From Woeseiaceae bacterium (GTDB taxonomy: Bacteria > Pseudomonadota > Gammaproteobacteria > Steroidobacterales > Woeseiaceae): a stretch of DNA of 64,000 bases. Positions 29,492-38,484 of this stretch are shown in pieces. The notes under the pieces are model-generated. The model saw nothing but the letters and a program-made list of their open reading frames with translations. It was not told the origin of the DNA and did no database searches. A program made the translations under genes and the position numbers. The DNA lies in contig JASJBG010000003.1 of the NCBI GenBank assembly GCA_030066625.1, forward strand, positions 1 to 64,000, written 5' to 3'. The number at the start of each line of letters is the position of its first letter. The first letter of the stretch is position 1.

Positions 29492-32386
29492 GTGGCGTTT
29501 GACCAAGTCAAGACACAGGTATTGCTACTGCATAGCGAGCAGACCACGCTGGACAACCTGAGTGCCAGCATCGACGATCGCTATACGGTGCACCACGCCA
29601 CGAGCGGTATCGAGGCGTTGAATACCCTGGGCGCCACGCCGATTCACGTCATCATTTCCGCCAAAGACCTCCCGGGTATGAGCGGTGTCGACGCGCTCCG
29701 CGAAGCGAAAAAGCGTTCGCCCGAAACGATCGGGATCCTGCTCGCCAACAACGACGACGATGATGTCGAAGCACTGGTCGGCGAGAAGGAAGTTTTCCAG
29801 ATCGTCCGCGGTCTGGCGCCCGAAGACCTGGGATCGATCATCGATAACGCGACCCAGCAGATGCGCCTGCTGGCGCTAGCCGAATCAGCCAACGACACGG
29901 CGGCGAATCCCGACGAACCGGTCACCGAACACATCATTATGGAGACGGCCGAGAACGGCTCGACCATCATCAGTGACGGCACCGGGACGGTGCCTATACT
30001 CGACCCCAAGAAAATATCCTCGGCAGTTGCGGCAGGCTCCAACGCCGTCGACGTACTGGTCCTGACCAAGGACGAGGAATTCCTGACGACGGTCAAGGAC
30101 TCGTCGCGCGGCATGCACAACGTTCGCTACGCCAGCACGCTGGCACAGGCCGAGGAAGCCCTCGCCAAGCACACGGTCGGTGTCGCCGTCGTTGATGCGG
30201 CCATGGTCGGCCCGAACGTTGAAAAACTGACGCAGCACCTTCGTCACAAGTCCGATCGCCTGGTCAACATCGTGGCCGGCCGTCGCGACGACGGCGAGAT
30301 GCTGATGGACCTGATCAACCGCGGCAAGGTCTACCGCTTCCTGCTGAAGCCGGTATCGCCGGGCCGCGCGCGACTCGCCATCGAAGCCTCGGTCAAGCAT
30401 CACCTCGAGGCACCCGACTCGGCGTTCAAGGTGACTGGCGAGGCACCGCAAACGCAGCCACGACCCAAGCCCAAGCCGGTTCCCGCTGCAGAAGCACCGA
30501 AACCCCAGCCAAAGCCCAAACCGAAGGCAGAAGCGAAACCCAAGCCAAAGCCGAAGCCGAAGCCGAAGCCAAAGGCAGCAGCCAAAGCCAAGCCGAAACC
30601 CGCGGCCAAGCCGAAGCCCACGCCGAAGCCGAAGCAGGAACCGCAGATCGAGATCGTGCCGTCGGCGACGGACGACCGCCTGTCCGGCGCGTTCGATGGG
30701 GACGACTCGAGCTTCACCGAGACGATGACCGGCATTGTCGCGAAAGTCGGCAAGAGCCTCTCATCGAAACCGGAGGAGCCCAGGACGGCGCCGGAAATCC
30801 CGTCGGCACTGTCGATCGACAGCGAAGGCGAAGGCTCACCGTTCCTGAACCCGAAAGTGCTGGGCATTGCGGCGGCCGTGGTCATCGTCGCAGTCCTCGG
30901 CATATTCATGTTTACGGGCTCCGACGAACCCGCCGAGCAGCCGGTAGCGCAGCAGCCCGCTGCCGATGGCGAGGCTGTCGACGCCCGATCGGAACAGCCA
31001 CGCCCGGCACCGGCGCCTCGCTCGGCCAACCTGCTGCAGTCCGCCCGTGACGCACGGACGTCCGGCCGTCTGTTCAGCCCGGCCGGCAACAACGCGCTCG
31101 AACTCTATGCAGCGGCGCTTGCGGCAGAGCCAGGCAACACCACGATCGCCGCGGAACTCGACCAGACCATCGCCGAAGCACTGACGATGACTGAGGCGGC
31201 ATTGCTCGACCGCCGGACCTCGCAGGCCGCTACGGCACTCAATCGCATCGCGCTGGCGCAGCCCGACAACGCGCGCCTGCCGTTCCTCCGGGCACAGCTT
31301 GCGCAGATCCAGCTGCGCGACTACCTGGACGGCGCCCGCGCAGCCATTCGGGACGGCCGTCTCGAGGACGCGGCAAACGCCATTGCTTCGGCGAACTCGC
31401 TAAACGTCAGCGATCCTTCGGAAATCGACGCCGTGAGCGCGGAACTCGCGGCGGCAAGAAGCGAGCAGCGCGTCGACGACGTGCTCGCTCGTGCGGCTAG
31501 CCGTTTCGACAGCGGCGCGCTAATCGAGCCCGCGAACGACAACGCGCGTTATTACTACGAGCTCGTGCTGAGCAGTGATCCGAACAACCCGGCGGCGCAA
31601 CAGGGCCTCAAGGCGATCGCCGGTATGCTGGTACTACAGGCCCGCACGGAGATAGATGGTGGTCGCTTCGACAGCGCGCAGGCGCTGCTCGACGACGCGC
31701 GGGCGCTCGACCCCGGCAGCAGCGAGCTCGACGCCTCGTCGCGCGCGCTCGCCGACGCACGCCAGCGCGTCGTTGACGACCAGGCGCGACAGGAACAGGC
31801 AAGGCAGACGCAGGCTCGCCAGCAGGCTGCCGATCGTGCCGACGCCGAAGCCGATCGCATTGCCGAACTGCAGCGTCAGGAAGACCGACGCCAGGCCGAA
31901 GCTGCGGCTGCACTCGCGGCTGCAGCGGCGGCGAACAATGCTTCTGCAGCAGGTACGACCGGCACGGTTCCGGCCGATACCGGTGATTCACAGGCGGCAG
32001 CCGGGACGACGGGCCAGGCTGCGGTCACGCCGGCGCCAACGCCGACGCCGACGCCGCAGGCGGCGACCATGACGACACCGCCGCCGCAGGCCGCGGTCGA
32101 CACCACGCCGGTACCGATCAGCTCACTGACTCGAACCCGCTACGTTGCACCGAAATACCCGCGTTCGGCCGAGCGCCGCAACCTGTCGGGCTGGGTCGAC
32201 GTCGTGTTCACCGTGACGCTCGATGGCACGACCGCCGGCATCGAGGTTCGCGATTCCGATCCCGGTGACACCTTCGTCAATGCCGCAATCAAGGCGGTCG
32301 AGAGGTGGGAATTCGAGCCGGTGTTCGAGAACGGTGTCGCGGTCGAGAAGCGCGCAGGCGTGCGCCTGATGTTTGCGCTCGAGTAG
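29492..32386 (+). CDS. Hybrid protein: two degenerate receiver domains, Lys-Pro repeat, TM helix, repeat region, TonB C-terminal domain
   Basis: 964 aa; REC-like ~29510-29870 and ~30044-30406; KPKPKPK region ~30458-30646; TM KVLGIAAAVVIVAVLGIFMF; C-terminal RYVAPKYPRSAERRNLSGWVDVVFTVTLDG..WEFEPV (TonB_C). Confidence 0.85.
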   Translation: MAFDQVKTQVLLLHSEQTTLDNLSASIDDRYTVHHATSGIEALNTLGATPIHVIISAKDLPGMSGVDALREAKKRSPETIGILLANNDDDDVEALVGEKEVFQIVRGLAPEDLGSIIDNATQQMRLLALAESANDTAANPDEPVTEHIIMETAENGSTIISDGTGTVPILDPKKISSAVAAGSNAVDVLVLTKDEEFLTTVKDSSRGMHNVRYASTLAQAEEALAKHTVGVAVVDAAMVGPNVEKLTQHLRHKSDRLVNIVAGRRDDGEMLMDLINRGKVYRFLLKPVSPGRARLAIEASVKHHLEAPDSAFKVTGEAPQTQPRPKPKPVPAAEAPKPQPKPKPKAEAKPKPKPKPKPKPKAAAKAKPKPAAKPKPTPKPKQEPQIEIVPSATDDRLSGAFDGDDSSFTETMTGIVAKVGKSLSSKPEEPRTAPEIPSALSIDSEGEGSPFLNPKVLGIAAAVVIVAVLGIFMFTGSDEPAEQPVAQQPAADGEAVDARSEQPRPAPAPRSANLLQSARDARTSGRLFSPAGNNALELYAAALAAEPGNTTIAAELDQTIAEALTMTEAALLDRRTSQAATALNRIALAQPDNARLPFLRAQLAQIQLRDYLDGARAAIRDGRLEDAANAIASANSLNVSDPSEIDAVSAELAAARSEQRVDDVLARAASRFDSGALIEPANDNARYYYELVLSSDPNNPAAQQGLKAIAGMLVLQARTEIDGGRFDSAQALLDDARALDPGSSELDASSRALADARQRVVDDQARQEQARQTQARQQAADRADAEADRIAELQRQEDRRQAEAAAALAAAAAANNASAAGTTGTVPADTGDSQAAAGTTGQAAVTPAPTPTPTPQAATMTTPPPQAAVDTTPVPISSLTRTRYVAPKYPRSAERRNLSGWVDVVFTVTLDGTTAGIEVRDSDPGDTFVNAAIKAVERWEFEPVFENGVAVEKRAGVRLMFALE

Positions 32387-32472
32387 CCCGACCCCGCTTA
32401 ATCCTTCCGATCTGGACAAATTCATACCGTAACGCTACCCTTTCGACTCGCTTTGGGTCAGGGGAAGTGCAC

Positions 32473-33135
32473 GTGTCGGAAGCAGTTGCGGCCACCGAGG
32501 CCGAGAAACCCGCGCGCAAGCAGCAGCAGCGCAGCCTGGTAACGCAGCACAAGCTGCTCGACGCCGCGACCGAGGCGTTTTCCGAGAACGGTTTCAAGGG
32601 CACCTCGACCCGCGATATCGCGGAGCGTGCCGGCGTCCACCACCCGCTGATCACCTACCACTTCAAGAACAAGGACCAGCTCTGGCGGGCCGCGACCGAC
32701 CGTATCTTTCGCGAGTTCAACATCTCGCTGGTCAAGGCGATGGCCGAAGTCTCGGAGGCCGACCCGCGCGCCCGCGCCGAAGCCTTCGTGCGGACTTACG
32801 TGCGCTATGCCTACCAGCGCCCTGCCCTGCACAAGATCATCCTGCAGGAGTCGTCGAAACCGAGCGACCGGCTGGACTGGCTCGTCGAAAACCACCTGCG
32901 GCCGCTGTTCGACGAGGTCGTCAAATCGCTGAAGGTTCTGCAGGAAATGGGCATCGCGCCGGCGGGCAACCCGGCGCTGCTATTCAACATGATCCGTGTC
33001 TCGGCTGGCGGCCTGCTCGCGCTGTCGCTCGAGATCAAGGGCACCAGCGATATCGATTTCGACGATGAAGGCGAACTCGACAAGCTCGCCGACATGATCA
33101 TCCGCGTCTTCTTCCCGAGCAGCGCCGGCGACTAG
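32473..33135 (+). CDS. TetR family transcriptional regulator
   Basis: LLDAATEAFSENGFKGTSTRDIAERAGVHHPLITYHFKNKDQLW; GTG start after GGGGAA SD. Confidence 0.92.
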   Translation: MSEAVAATEAEKPARKQQQRSLVTQHKLLDAATEAFSENGFKGTSTRDIAERAGVHHPLITYHFKNKDQLWRAATDRIFREFNISLVKAMAEVSEADPRARAEAFVRTYVRYAYQRPALHKIILQESSKPSDRLDWLVENHLRPLFDEVVKSLKVLQEMGIAPAGNPALLFNMIRVSAGGLLALSLEIKGTSDIDFDDEGELDKLADMIIRVFFPSSAGD

Positions 33136-34190
33136 GTTTTGCCGGCGAGCTGCATCTGCATCGCCGCGACAATCGACAGCGCGATCGCACCGGGGCCGCG
33201 CCCACCGATATCGAGTCCTGCCGGACCGTGTAGCCGGCCTTCGAGCCGTTCGGCCGCAGCGCCGATTGCGCCAACGAGACGTTCACGGCGTGCTATCGGC
33301 CCCAGCAGTCCAACGTAGCCGACGGCGGAATCCGCCAGCGCTTCGAGGTAGGCCTGGTCGCTGACCAGGTGATGGCTCATGACGATCGCGAGATCGTAAT
33401 CGTCGAGATCGAGCGTCGCGGCGAGCTCTGCCGCGGGTGCGCAGACCGTCTGCTCGGCAGACTCGAATCCGCCGCGCTCGAGATAGCCCGGCCGATGGTC
33501 GGCGACCGTGCAAACCCAGCCGAGCTCATTACCAAAGCGCAGCACCGGCTCCGCGTCGAGACCCGCGCCGAGAATCAGCAGGCGGGGTACCGGCCGCAGC
33601 AATGCGATCATGACGTCGACGCTGTCCTCGCCGAGGGTTGCCGATTCGACGCCGCTCGATCCCTTGTCGCGGGCGGTAGCGGCAACGCGTGACAGCGCCT
33701 CCAATTCAGCGGACGCCAGACCAAAGGGGCGGGTCTCGTTGCCGACGACGATCACGCCCGCGCCAGCGGGCAGCCCGGCCTTGTCTTCGAGCATAGTCGC
33801 GACGGCGAAGGGCTCGCGGCCGTTCTGCAGTGACGCGACGCTCGCGTACGGCTCGTAGCCGTCGCGCGCATCCAGCGGCTGCAGGAACACACGCAGCAGG
33901 CCGTCGCAGCCGACGCCGAGACCCCAGAGATCGTCGTTTTCGTCGGAGAGATCATAGGTCACCGACTGCGGTATGCCGGATTCGAGGACGGCTGCGGCAC
34001 GAATGGCGAGATCCCCCTCGAGGCAGCCGCCAGACAACATGCCCTGGAAGATGCCGTCGCGGCCGATAAGCATGTGCGCGCCGGCCTTCGAATAGGTCGA
34101 TCCGCGCGTTTCGGTCACGGTAGCGAGGACCAGCGGCTCGCCGCGATCGCTGCGCTCGCGATAGAAGGCCTCGAGCCGGCGCGGATTCAC
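33132..34190 (-). CDS. XdhC family protein (molybdoenzyme maturation)
   Basis: VLATVTETRGSTYSKAGAHMLIGRDGIFQGMLSGGCLEGDLAIRA; C-terminal Rossmann region LLILGAGLDAEPVLRF. Confidence 0.92.
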   Translation of the reverse strand: MNPRRLEAFYRERSDRGEPLVLATVTETRGSTYSKAGAHMLIGRDGIFQGMLSGGCLEGDLAIRAAAVLESGIPQSVTYDLSDENDDLWGLGVGCDGLLRVFLQPLDARDGYEPYASVASLQNGREPFAVATMLEDKAGLPAGAGVIVVGNETRPFGLASAELEALSRVAATARDKGSSGVESATLGEDSVDVMIALLRPVPRLLILGAGLDAEPVLRFGNELGWVCTVADHRPGYLERGGFESAEQTVCAPAAELAATLDLDDYDLAIVMSHHLVSDQAYLEALADSAVGYVGLLGPIARRERLVGAIGAAAERLEGRLHGPAGLDIGGRGPGAIALSIVAAMQMQLAGKT

Positions 34191-34309
34191 GCGCCGCTCC
34201 GGCCCGAAGGCGCTGTAAGGAGATGAAACATATCAGGTGTCGGGGGGTCCTACTTGAAACCCTGCGCACACGTACCCAGATCGGCGCGCAGGTTGAGTGT
34301 TTTGCCAGG

Positions 34310-34339
34310 CGCGGCCCAAGACGGGCAACCGCGTTTTTT
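34310..34339 (+). promoter_or_regulatory. Terminator-like hairpin in trxA leader (possible attenuator)
   Basis: CGCGGCCC-AAGAC-GGG-CAA-CCGCG followed by TTTTTT, ending 15 nt before trxA ATG. Confidence 0.5.
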
Positions 34340-34354
34340 CAAGGAGAACGGATT

Positions 34355-34690
34355 ATGAACGAAACGGCAAGCCGTCCGGTAGCAGTAACTGACCGGGATT
34401 TCGCCAAACAGGTACTTTCGTCGGAGCAGCCGGTGCTGGTCGACTTCTGGGCGGAATGGTGTGCGCCGTGCCGCGCGCTCGGCCCGGTCATCGAATCGCT
34501 CGCGGACGACTACGACGGCCGCGCGAAGATCGCCAAGGTCGATATCGACGCGAACCAGGAGGTCGCGCTCCAGTTCGGTATTCGTTCGATCCCTACCGTG
34601 ATTCTGTTCGCAAATGGCCAGATCGTCGACACGTTCGTCGGCGTCCGCCCGAAGAACGACTACGCCGCGAGTCTCGACAAGGTCGTCTGA
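34355..34690 (+). CDS. trxA: Thioredoxin
   Basis: VLVDFWAEWCAPCRALGPVIESLA; FGIRSIPTVILFANGQ; SD AAGGAGAA. Confidence 0.95.
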   Translation: MNETASRPVAVTDRDFAKQVLSSEQPVLVDFWAEWCAPCRALGPVIESLADDYDGRAKIAKVDIDANQEVALQFGIRSIPTVILFANGQIVDTFVGVRPKNDYAASLDKVV

Positions 34691-34699
34691 AGCCGCCGC

Positions 34700-35647
34700 C
34701 TAGGCCTTGCGGCAGGCATAGAGGTAGAGCATCTCCATGGCGATATGCACCGCCGCAAGCGACGTGATCTCTGATATGTCGTATTGCGGCGCGACCTCGA
34801 CCACGTCCATACCAACCACGTTGATGCCGACCAGTCCGCGCAGGATCGACATCGCCTGGTGCGTCGTCAGTCCGCCGCAGACCGGCGTCCCGGTACCCGG
34901 TGCGCAACTCGGATCGAGGCAGTCGATGTCGAAGGTCAGGTAGACCGGCCGGTCGCCGAGTTTTCCGCGTACTGCCTCGACGACGGCGTCGATGCCGTTG
35001 GCGTGCACCCTCGGCGCGTCGATCACGTTGAAGCCGAGCGTGTCCGGGTTCGTCGTGCGCAGGCCGATCTGCACAGAAGCGGCCGGGTCGACGAATCCGT
35101 ACTTTGCCGCCCAGTAGAACATCGTGCCGTGATCGATGCGGTCGTTCTCGTCAGCCCAGGTATCGCTGTGCGCATCGAAATGCAGCAGCGCAAGCGGCTT
35201 GCCGTGTTTGACGGCATGAGCCTTCAGGAGCGGATAGGAGACAAAATGGTCACCGCCCAGCGATAGCAGCGCCGGACCCTGTTCGATTATGCCGCGCGCA
35301 TAGGCCTCAATGCTGTCGGGCACTGTCTGCGGCGTGCCGTGATCGAACATGCAGTCGCCACTGTCCACGACGGCGATCTTGTTGAAGGGATCGAAGTCCA
35401 TCCCGTACGGACGCTCCCAGGCCATGATCGATGACGCCGCGCGGATCGAGCGAGGCCCGAAGCGGGCGCCGGGACGGTTGGTCGTCGCGGTGTCGAACGG
35501 AACGCCCATGACGGCCACATCGACTCCATCGTAGTCGCGTGTGTACCTGCGACGCATGAACGACGCGATGCCACCATAGGTAGGCTCTGGCGTGGTGCCG
35601 TACAGGCTCTCGCGCGTAAGTGCGTAGTCGTTGCCGAACTTGTCCAT
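34700..35647 (-). CDS. speB: Agmatinase / ureohydrolase family
   Basis: GVPFDTATTNRPGARFGPRSIR; LSLGGDHFVSYPLL; LLHFDAHSDTW; YLTFDIDCLDPSCAPGTGTPVCGGLT. Confidence 0.93.
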   Translation of the reverse strand: MDKFGNDYALTRESLYGTTPEPTYGGIASFMRRRYTRDYDGVDVAVMGVPFDTATTNRPGARFGPRSIRAASSIMAWERPYGMDFDPFNKIAVVDSGDCMFDHGTPQTVPDSIEAYARGIIEQGPALLSLGGDHFVSYPLLKAHAVKHGKPLALLHFDAHSDTWADENDRIDHGTMFYWAAKYGFVDPAASVQIGLRTTNPDTLGFNVIDAPRVHANGIDAVVEAVRGKLGDRPVYLTFDIDCLDPSCAPGTGTPVCGGLTTHQAMSILRGLVGINVVGMDVVEVAPQYDISEITSLAAVHIAMEMLYLYACRKA

Positions 35648-35666
35648 AGCGAATCTCCGTCCAGGC

Positions 35667-36455
35667 TCAACCGCCAAATTCCCGATGCTGCAACCCGGAA
35701 CTCTGTCGAAGGGCTACATGCTGACGGCACGCATCGCCGAACGCCCGGTAAATCTCCATCGAGAACGGGTTGTCGGTCACCTTCCATTCCGGATGCCACT
35801 GCACGGCAAGCGCGAATCCGTCAGCCGCATCGACCGAGAACGCCTCAATGAGCCCGTCATCGGCAACAGCTTCCACGCTCAGGCCATCGGCGAGCCTGCG
35901 CACGCCCTGCCCGTGCAGGGAGTTGACGGTCGCGGTCGCGGCGCCGTGCAATCGATGCAACAAGCCGCCTTCGATCAACGTGACCGTGTGCGATGGGCCG
36001 TATTGAACATCGAGTGGATCATCCGGATTCTCGCGGTGGTCATGGTAGCCGGGTACCTCCTCGACGTGCTGGTGGAGTGAACCGCCGAGCGCCACGTTGA
36101 GTTCCTGGAAACCGCGGCAGACCGCGAGTACGGGTATCGCGCGTTCAACCGCACGCTTGAGCAGCGGCAGCGTCAGCGCGTCCCGGTGCGTATCGTGTAA
36201 CGTGCCTTCCCGCGACGGATCGCCGGCATAGTGATGCGGCTCGATATTGGACTGGCTGCCGGGCAGCATGATGCCGTCCACCGTGTCCAGCAGGGCGTCG
36301 AGATCGAAGTGCTCGGCCATGACGGGCACGACGAGTGGCAATGCGTCCGCGCCATCGATCAGTGCCTGCAGGTACTTTTCACCCACCATGTGATACGGAT
36401 GAGGGTCGACGATCTTTCGATCAGCCGGCACGCCGATTACGGGTTTTGAGCACAC
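35667..36455 (-). CDS. Gamma-glutamyl-gamma-aminobutyrate hydrolase-like class I glutamine amidotransferase (PuuD-like)
   Basis: IGVPADRK; GIMLPGSQSNIEPHHYAG; IPVLAVCRGFQELNVALGGSLHQ; VQWHPEWK. Confidence 0.92.
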   Translation of the reverse strand: MCSKPVIGVPADRKIVDPHPYHMVGEKYLQALIDGADALPLVVPVMAEHFDLDALLDTVDGIMLPGSQSNIEPHHYAGDPSREGTLHDTHRDALTLPLLKRAVERAIPVLAVCRGFQELNVALGGSLHQHVEEVPGYHDHRENPDDPLDVQYGPSHTVTLIEGGLLHRLHGAATATVNSLHGQGVRRLADGLSVEAVADDGLIEAFSVDAADGFALAVQWHPEWKVTDNPFSMEIYRAFGDACRQHVALRQSSGLQHREFGG

Positions 36456-36498
36456 CCCGCGTCTCCTGTGTCGCGCACTCCCGGTGAGAATACCGGGC

Positions 36499-38271
36499 TT
36501 ACGATTGCGAGGCCAAGCTGTCCGCGCTCCTGCCGAGGAAGCGCAGCAGGAAGAACAGCACGAACAAGCCTACGAGGATCGAAATCCACGGCGGCAGACC
36601 GTATCCAGCCGGTATCGTACCGAGCATGATCGCGACGACGCCGGCCAGCAGCGCGTACGGTATCTGTGTGCGCACGTGCTCGATGTGATTACAGCCGCTG
36701 GCCACCGACGACAGCACGGTCGTATCGGAAATCGGCGAGCAGTGGTCGCCCCAGACCGCGCCCGCAAGGCTGCAGGAAATCGCGGAGAACATGATGTGCA
36801 TGCCGGAGTCGTCCGCCATTCCGTTGACGGCCATCACGGCCCAGGTGAGCGGCACGACGAGTGGCACGAGTATCGCCATCGCGCCCCAGCTCGTGCCCGT
36901 CGTGAACGCCGTAAACGCGGCGAGGATGAATACGATGGCCGGTACCAGCGCCACCGGCAGCGAGTCGGCCAGGATGGTCACGAGATAGCGCGCGGTTTCG
37001 AGATCGCGGGTCACGTCCGACAGCGACCAGGCAAGCACAAGGATGATCATGCCAAACAGCGTCGCGCGGACGCCGCCGTACCAGGCGTCGACCGTCTCGT
37101 GCATCGACAGGATTCGCTGGCCGATCGTCATCGCGGCCGCCACGAGTACGGCAACGAACGACGCGTACATCATCGCCTTGTATGGATCTGTCGATCCCAG
37201 GATATCCCTTACCGTGCTGCCCTCACCCAGTACGAACAGGCTGACCCCGAGTGCGAGTATCAGGACGATGATCGGCACAAAGGCATTCAAGGCGCGCAGC
37301 GGAATATTGTCTTTCGGCTTCAGGTCCTCGCCTTCGATTGACGGCAGGGCGTCCACCGACTCGGGCTTGGTCTTGCCATTACGTGCCCTGACCTCGGCTT
37401 TGAGCATCGGGCCGAAGTCGAGCCCCGTCGACGAGATCATAAAGACGAACGCAATCGCGAACCACGGATAGAAGGCGTACGGAAGCGTATCGATGAACAC
37501 GCCGTAGCCCGTCAGGTGAGAGAGTTCGGCCACCGCGCTGACGGCCTCGTCGATCAGGCCGACCTGGTAGCCAATCCACGTCGTGATGATTGCGACACAG
37601 GCAACTGGAGCCGCGGTCGAGTCGACGATATAGGCGAGCTTCTCGCGCGAGATCTTCAACTGGTCCGTGAGCGAGCGCGCCGTGTTGCCGACGACCAGCG
37701 TATTCGAGTAGTCATCGAAAAAGATCATCAGGCCCATGAGCCACACGGAGATCTGTCCTCCGATTGCCGTCTTCGCACGGCTGACGATCATGCGTACGAC
37801 GCTCGCCATGCCACCATTGCGCGTAATGATGCCGACCATGCCGCCGATCATCATCGTGAACAGGATAATTGCCGCGTGGTCTTCGTCCGCGACGGCGCCG
37901 GCCGTGTAGACCTGGAAAGCGTCGAGCAGCCCCCTGACCGCACCGTCGACGCTGAACGAACGCATTGCCGTCGCACCGAGCCACATACCGATCAACAAGG
38001 CGGGTATGACGTTGCGGAACAGCAGCGCGATTGCGATGGCCGTAAGCGGAGGCAGTATCGAGACCCAGCCGGGGATCGCGCGAACCTCGGCGGATGCTGT
38101 CGCACCGTCGGCACTCACGGACAGCGCAACCACGCCTGTCGCGTCGTGCACGAGTTCGCTGAATACCGCTGAACCGGCGGCGTCGGCGACCGCCTCGACG
38201 TCGGCACCGATGCCGGACAGCGTGACCAGAGCACCGGGTTCGGCGCCGCTGACAACGACCTCTGTGGGCAC
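36499..38271 (-). CDS. NhaC-type Na+/H+ antiporter family protein with N-terminal extracytoplasmic domain
   Basis: GWVSILPPLTAIAIALLFRNVIPALLIGMWLGA; FDDYSNTLVVGNTARSLTD; TGTSWGAMAILVPL; GDHCSPISDTTVLSS. In-frame signal peptide continues upstream to about 38403. Confidence 0.87.
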   Translation of the reverse strand: MPTEVVVSGAEPGALVTLSGIGADVEAVADAAGSAVFSELVHDATGVVALSVSADGATASAEVRAIPGWVSILPPLTAIAIALLFRNVIPALLIGMWLGATAMRSFSVDGAVRGLLDAFQVYTAGAVADEDHAAIILFTMMIGGMVGIITRNGGMASVVRMIVSRAKTAIGGQISVWLMGLMIFFDDYSNTLVVGNTARSLTDQLKISREKLAYIVDSTAAPVACVAIITTWIGYQVGLIDEAVSAVAELSHLTGYGVFIDTLPYAFYPWFAIAFVFMISSTGLDFGPMLKAEVRARNGKTKPESVDALPSIEGEDLKPKDNIPLRALNAFVPIIVLILALGVSLFVLGEGSTVRDILGSTDPYKAMMYASFVAVLVAAAMTIGQRILSMHETVDAWYGGVRATLFGMIILVLAWSLSDVTRDLETARYLVTILADSLPVALVPAIVFILAAFTAFTTGTSWGAMAILVPLVVPLTWAVMAVNGMADDSGMHIMFSAISCSLAGAVWGDHCSPISDTTVLSSVASGCNHIEHVRTQIPYALLAGVVAIMLGTIPAGYGLPPWISILVGLFVLFFLLRFLGRSADSLASQS

Positions 38272-38484
38272 ACCGGTCAGGATGATGCCAGGAGGCTCGA
38301 TTTCGATCGCCGACGCTGAAGCTGCAAATGCCAGCGTCGCGAGAACAAGTATCGGTGTGAGTGCCCGGGATACGCTGCGGGCAGCGAGTTTGCGTGGTTT
38401 GATGTTCTTGTTCCTGCCGCAAATACTGCCGCAATGTTACCACGCTGGTGCTGCGGATTTGGGAACCAGCGGACGACCTGCGGC

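Noticed and set aside
30458-30646. AAGCCG/AAGCCA hexamer repeat as a DNA-level satellite
   Set aside because: In frame and codon-varied, encoding Lys-Pro repeats; explained by protein selection within the hybrid TonB gene
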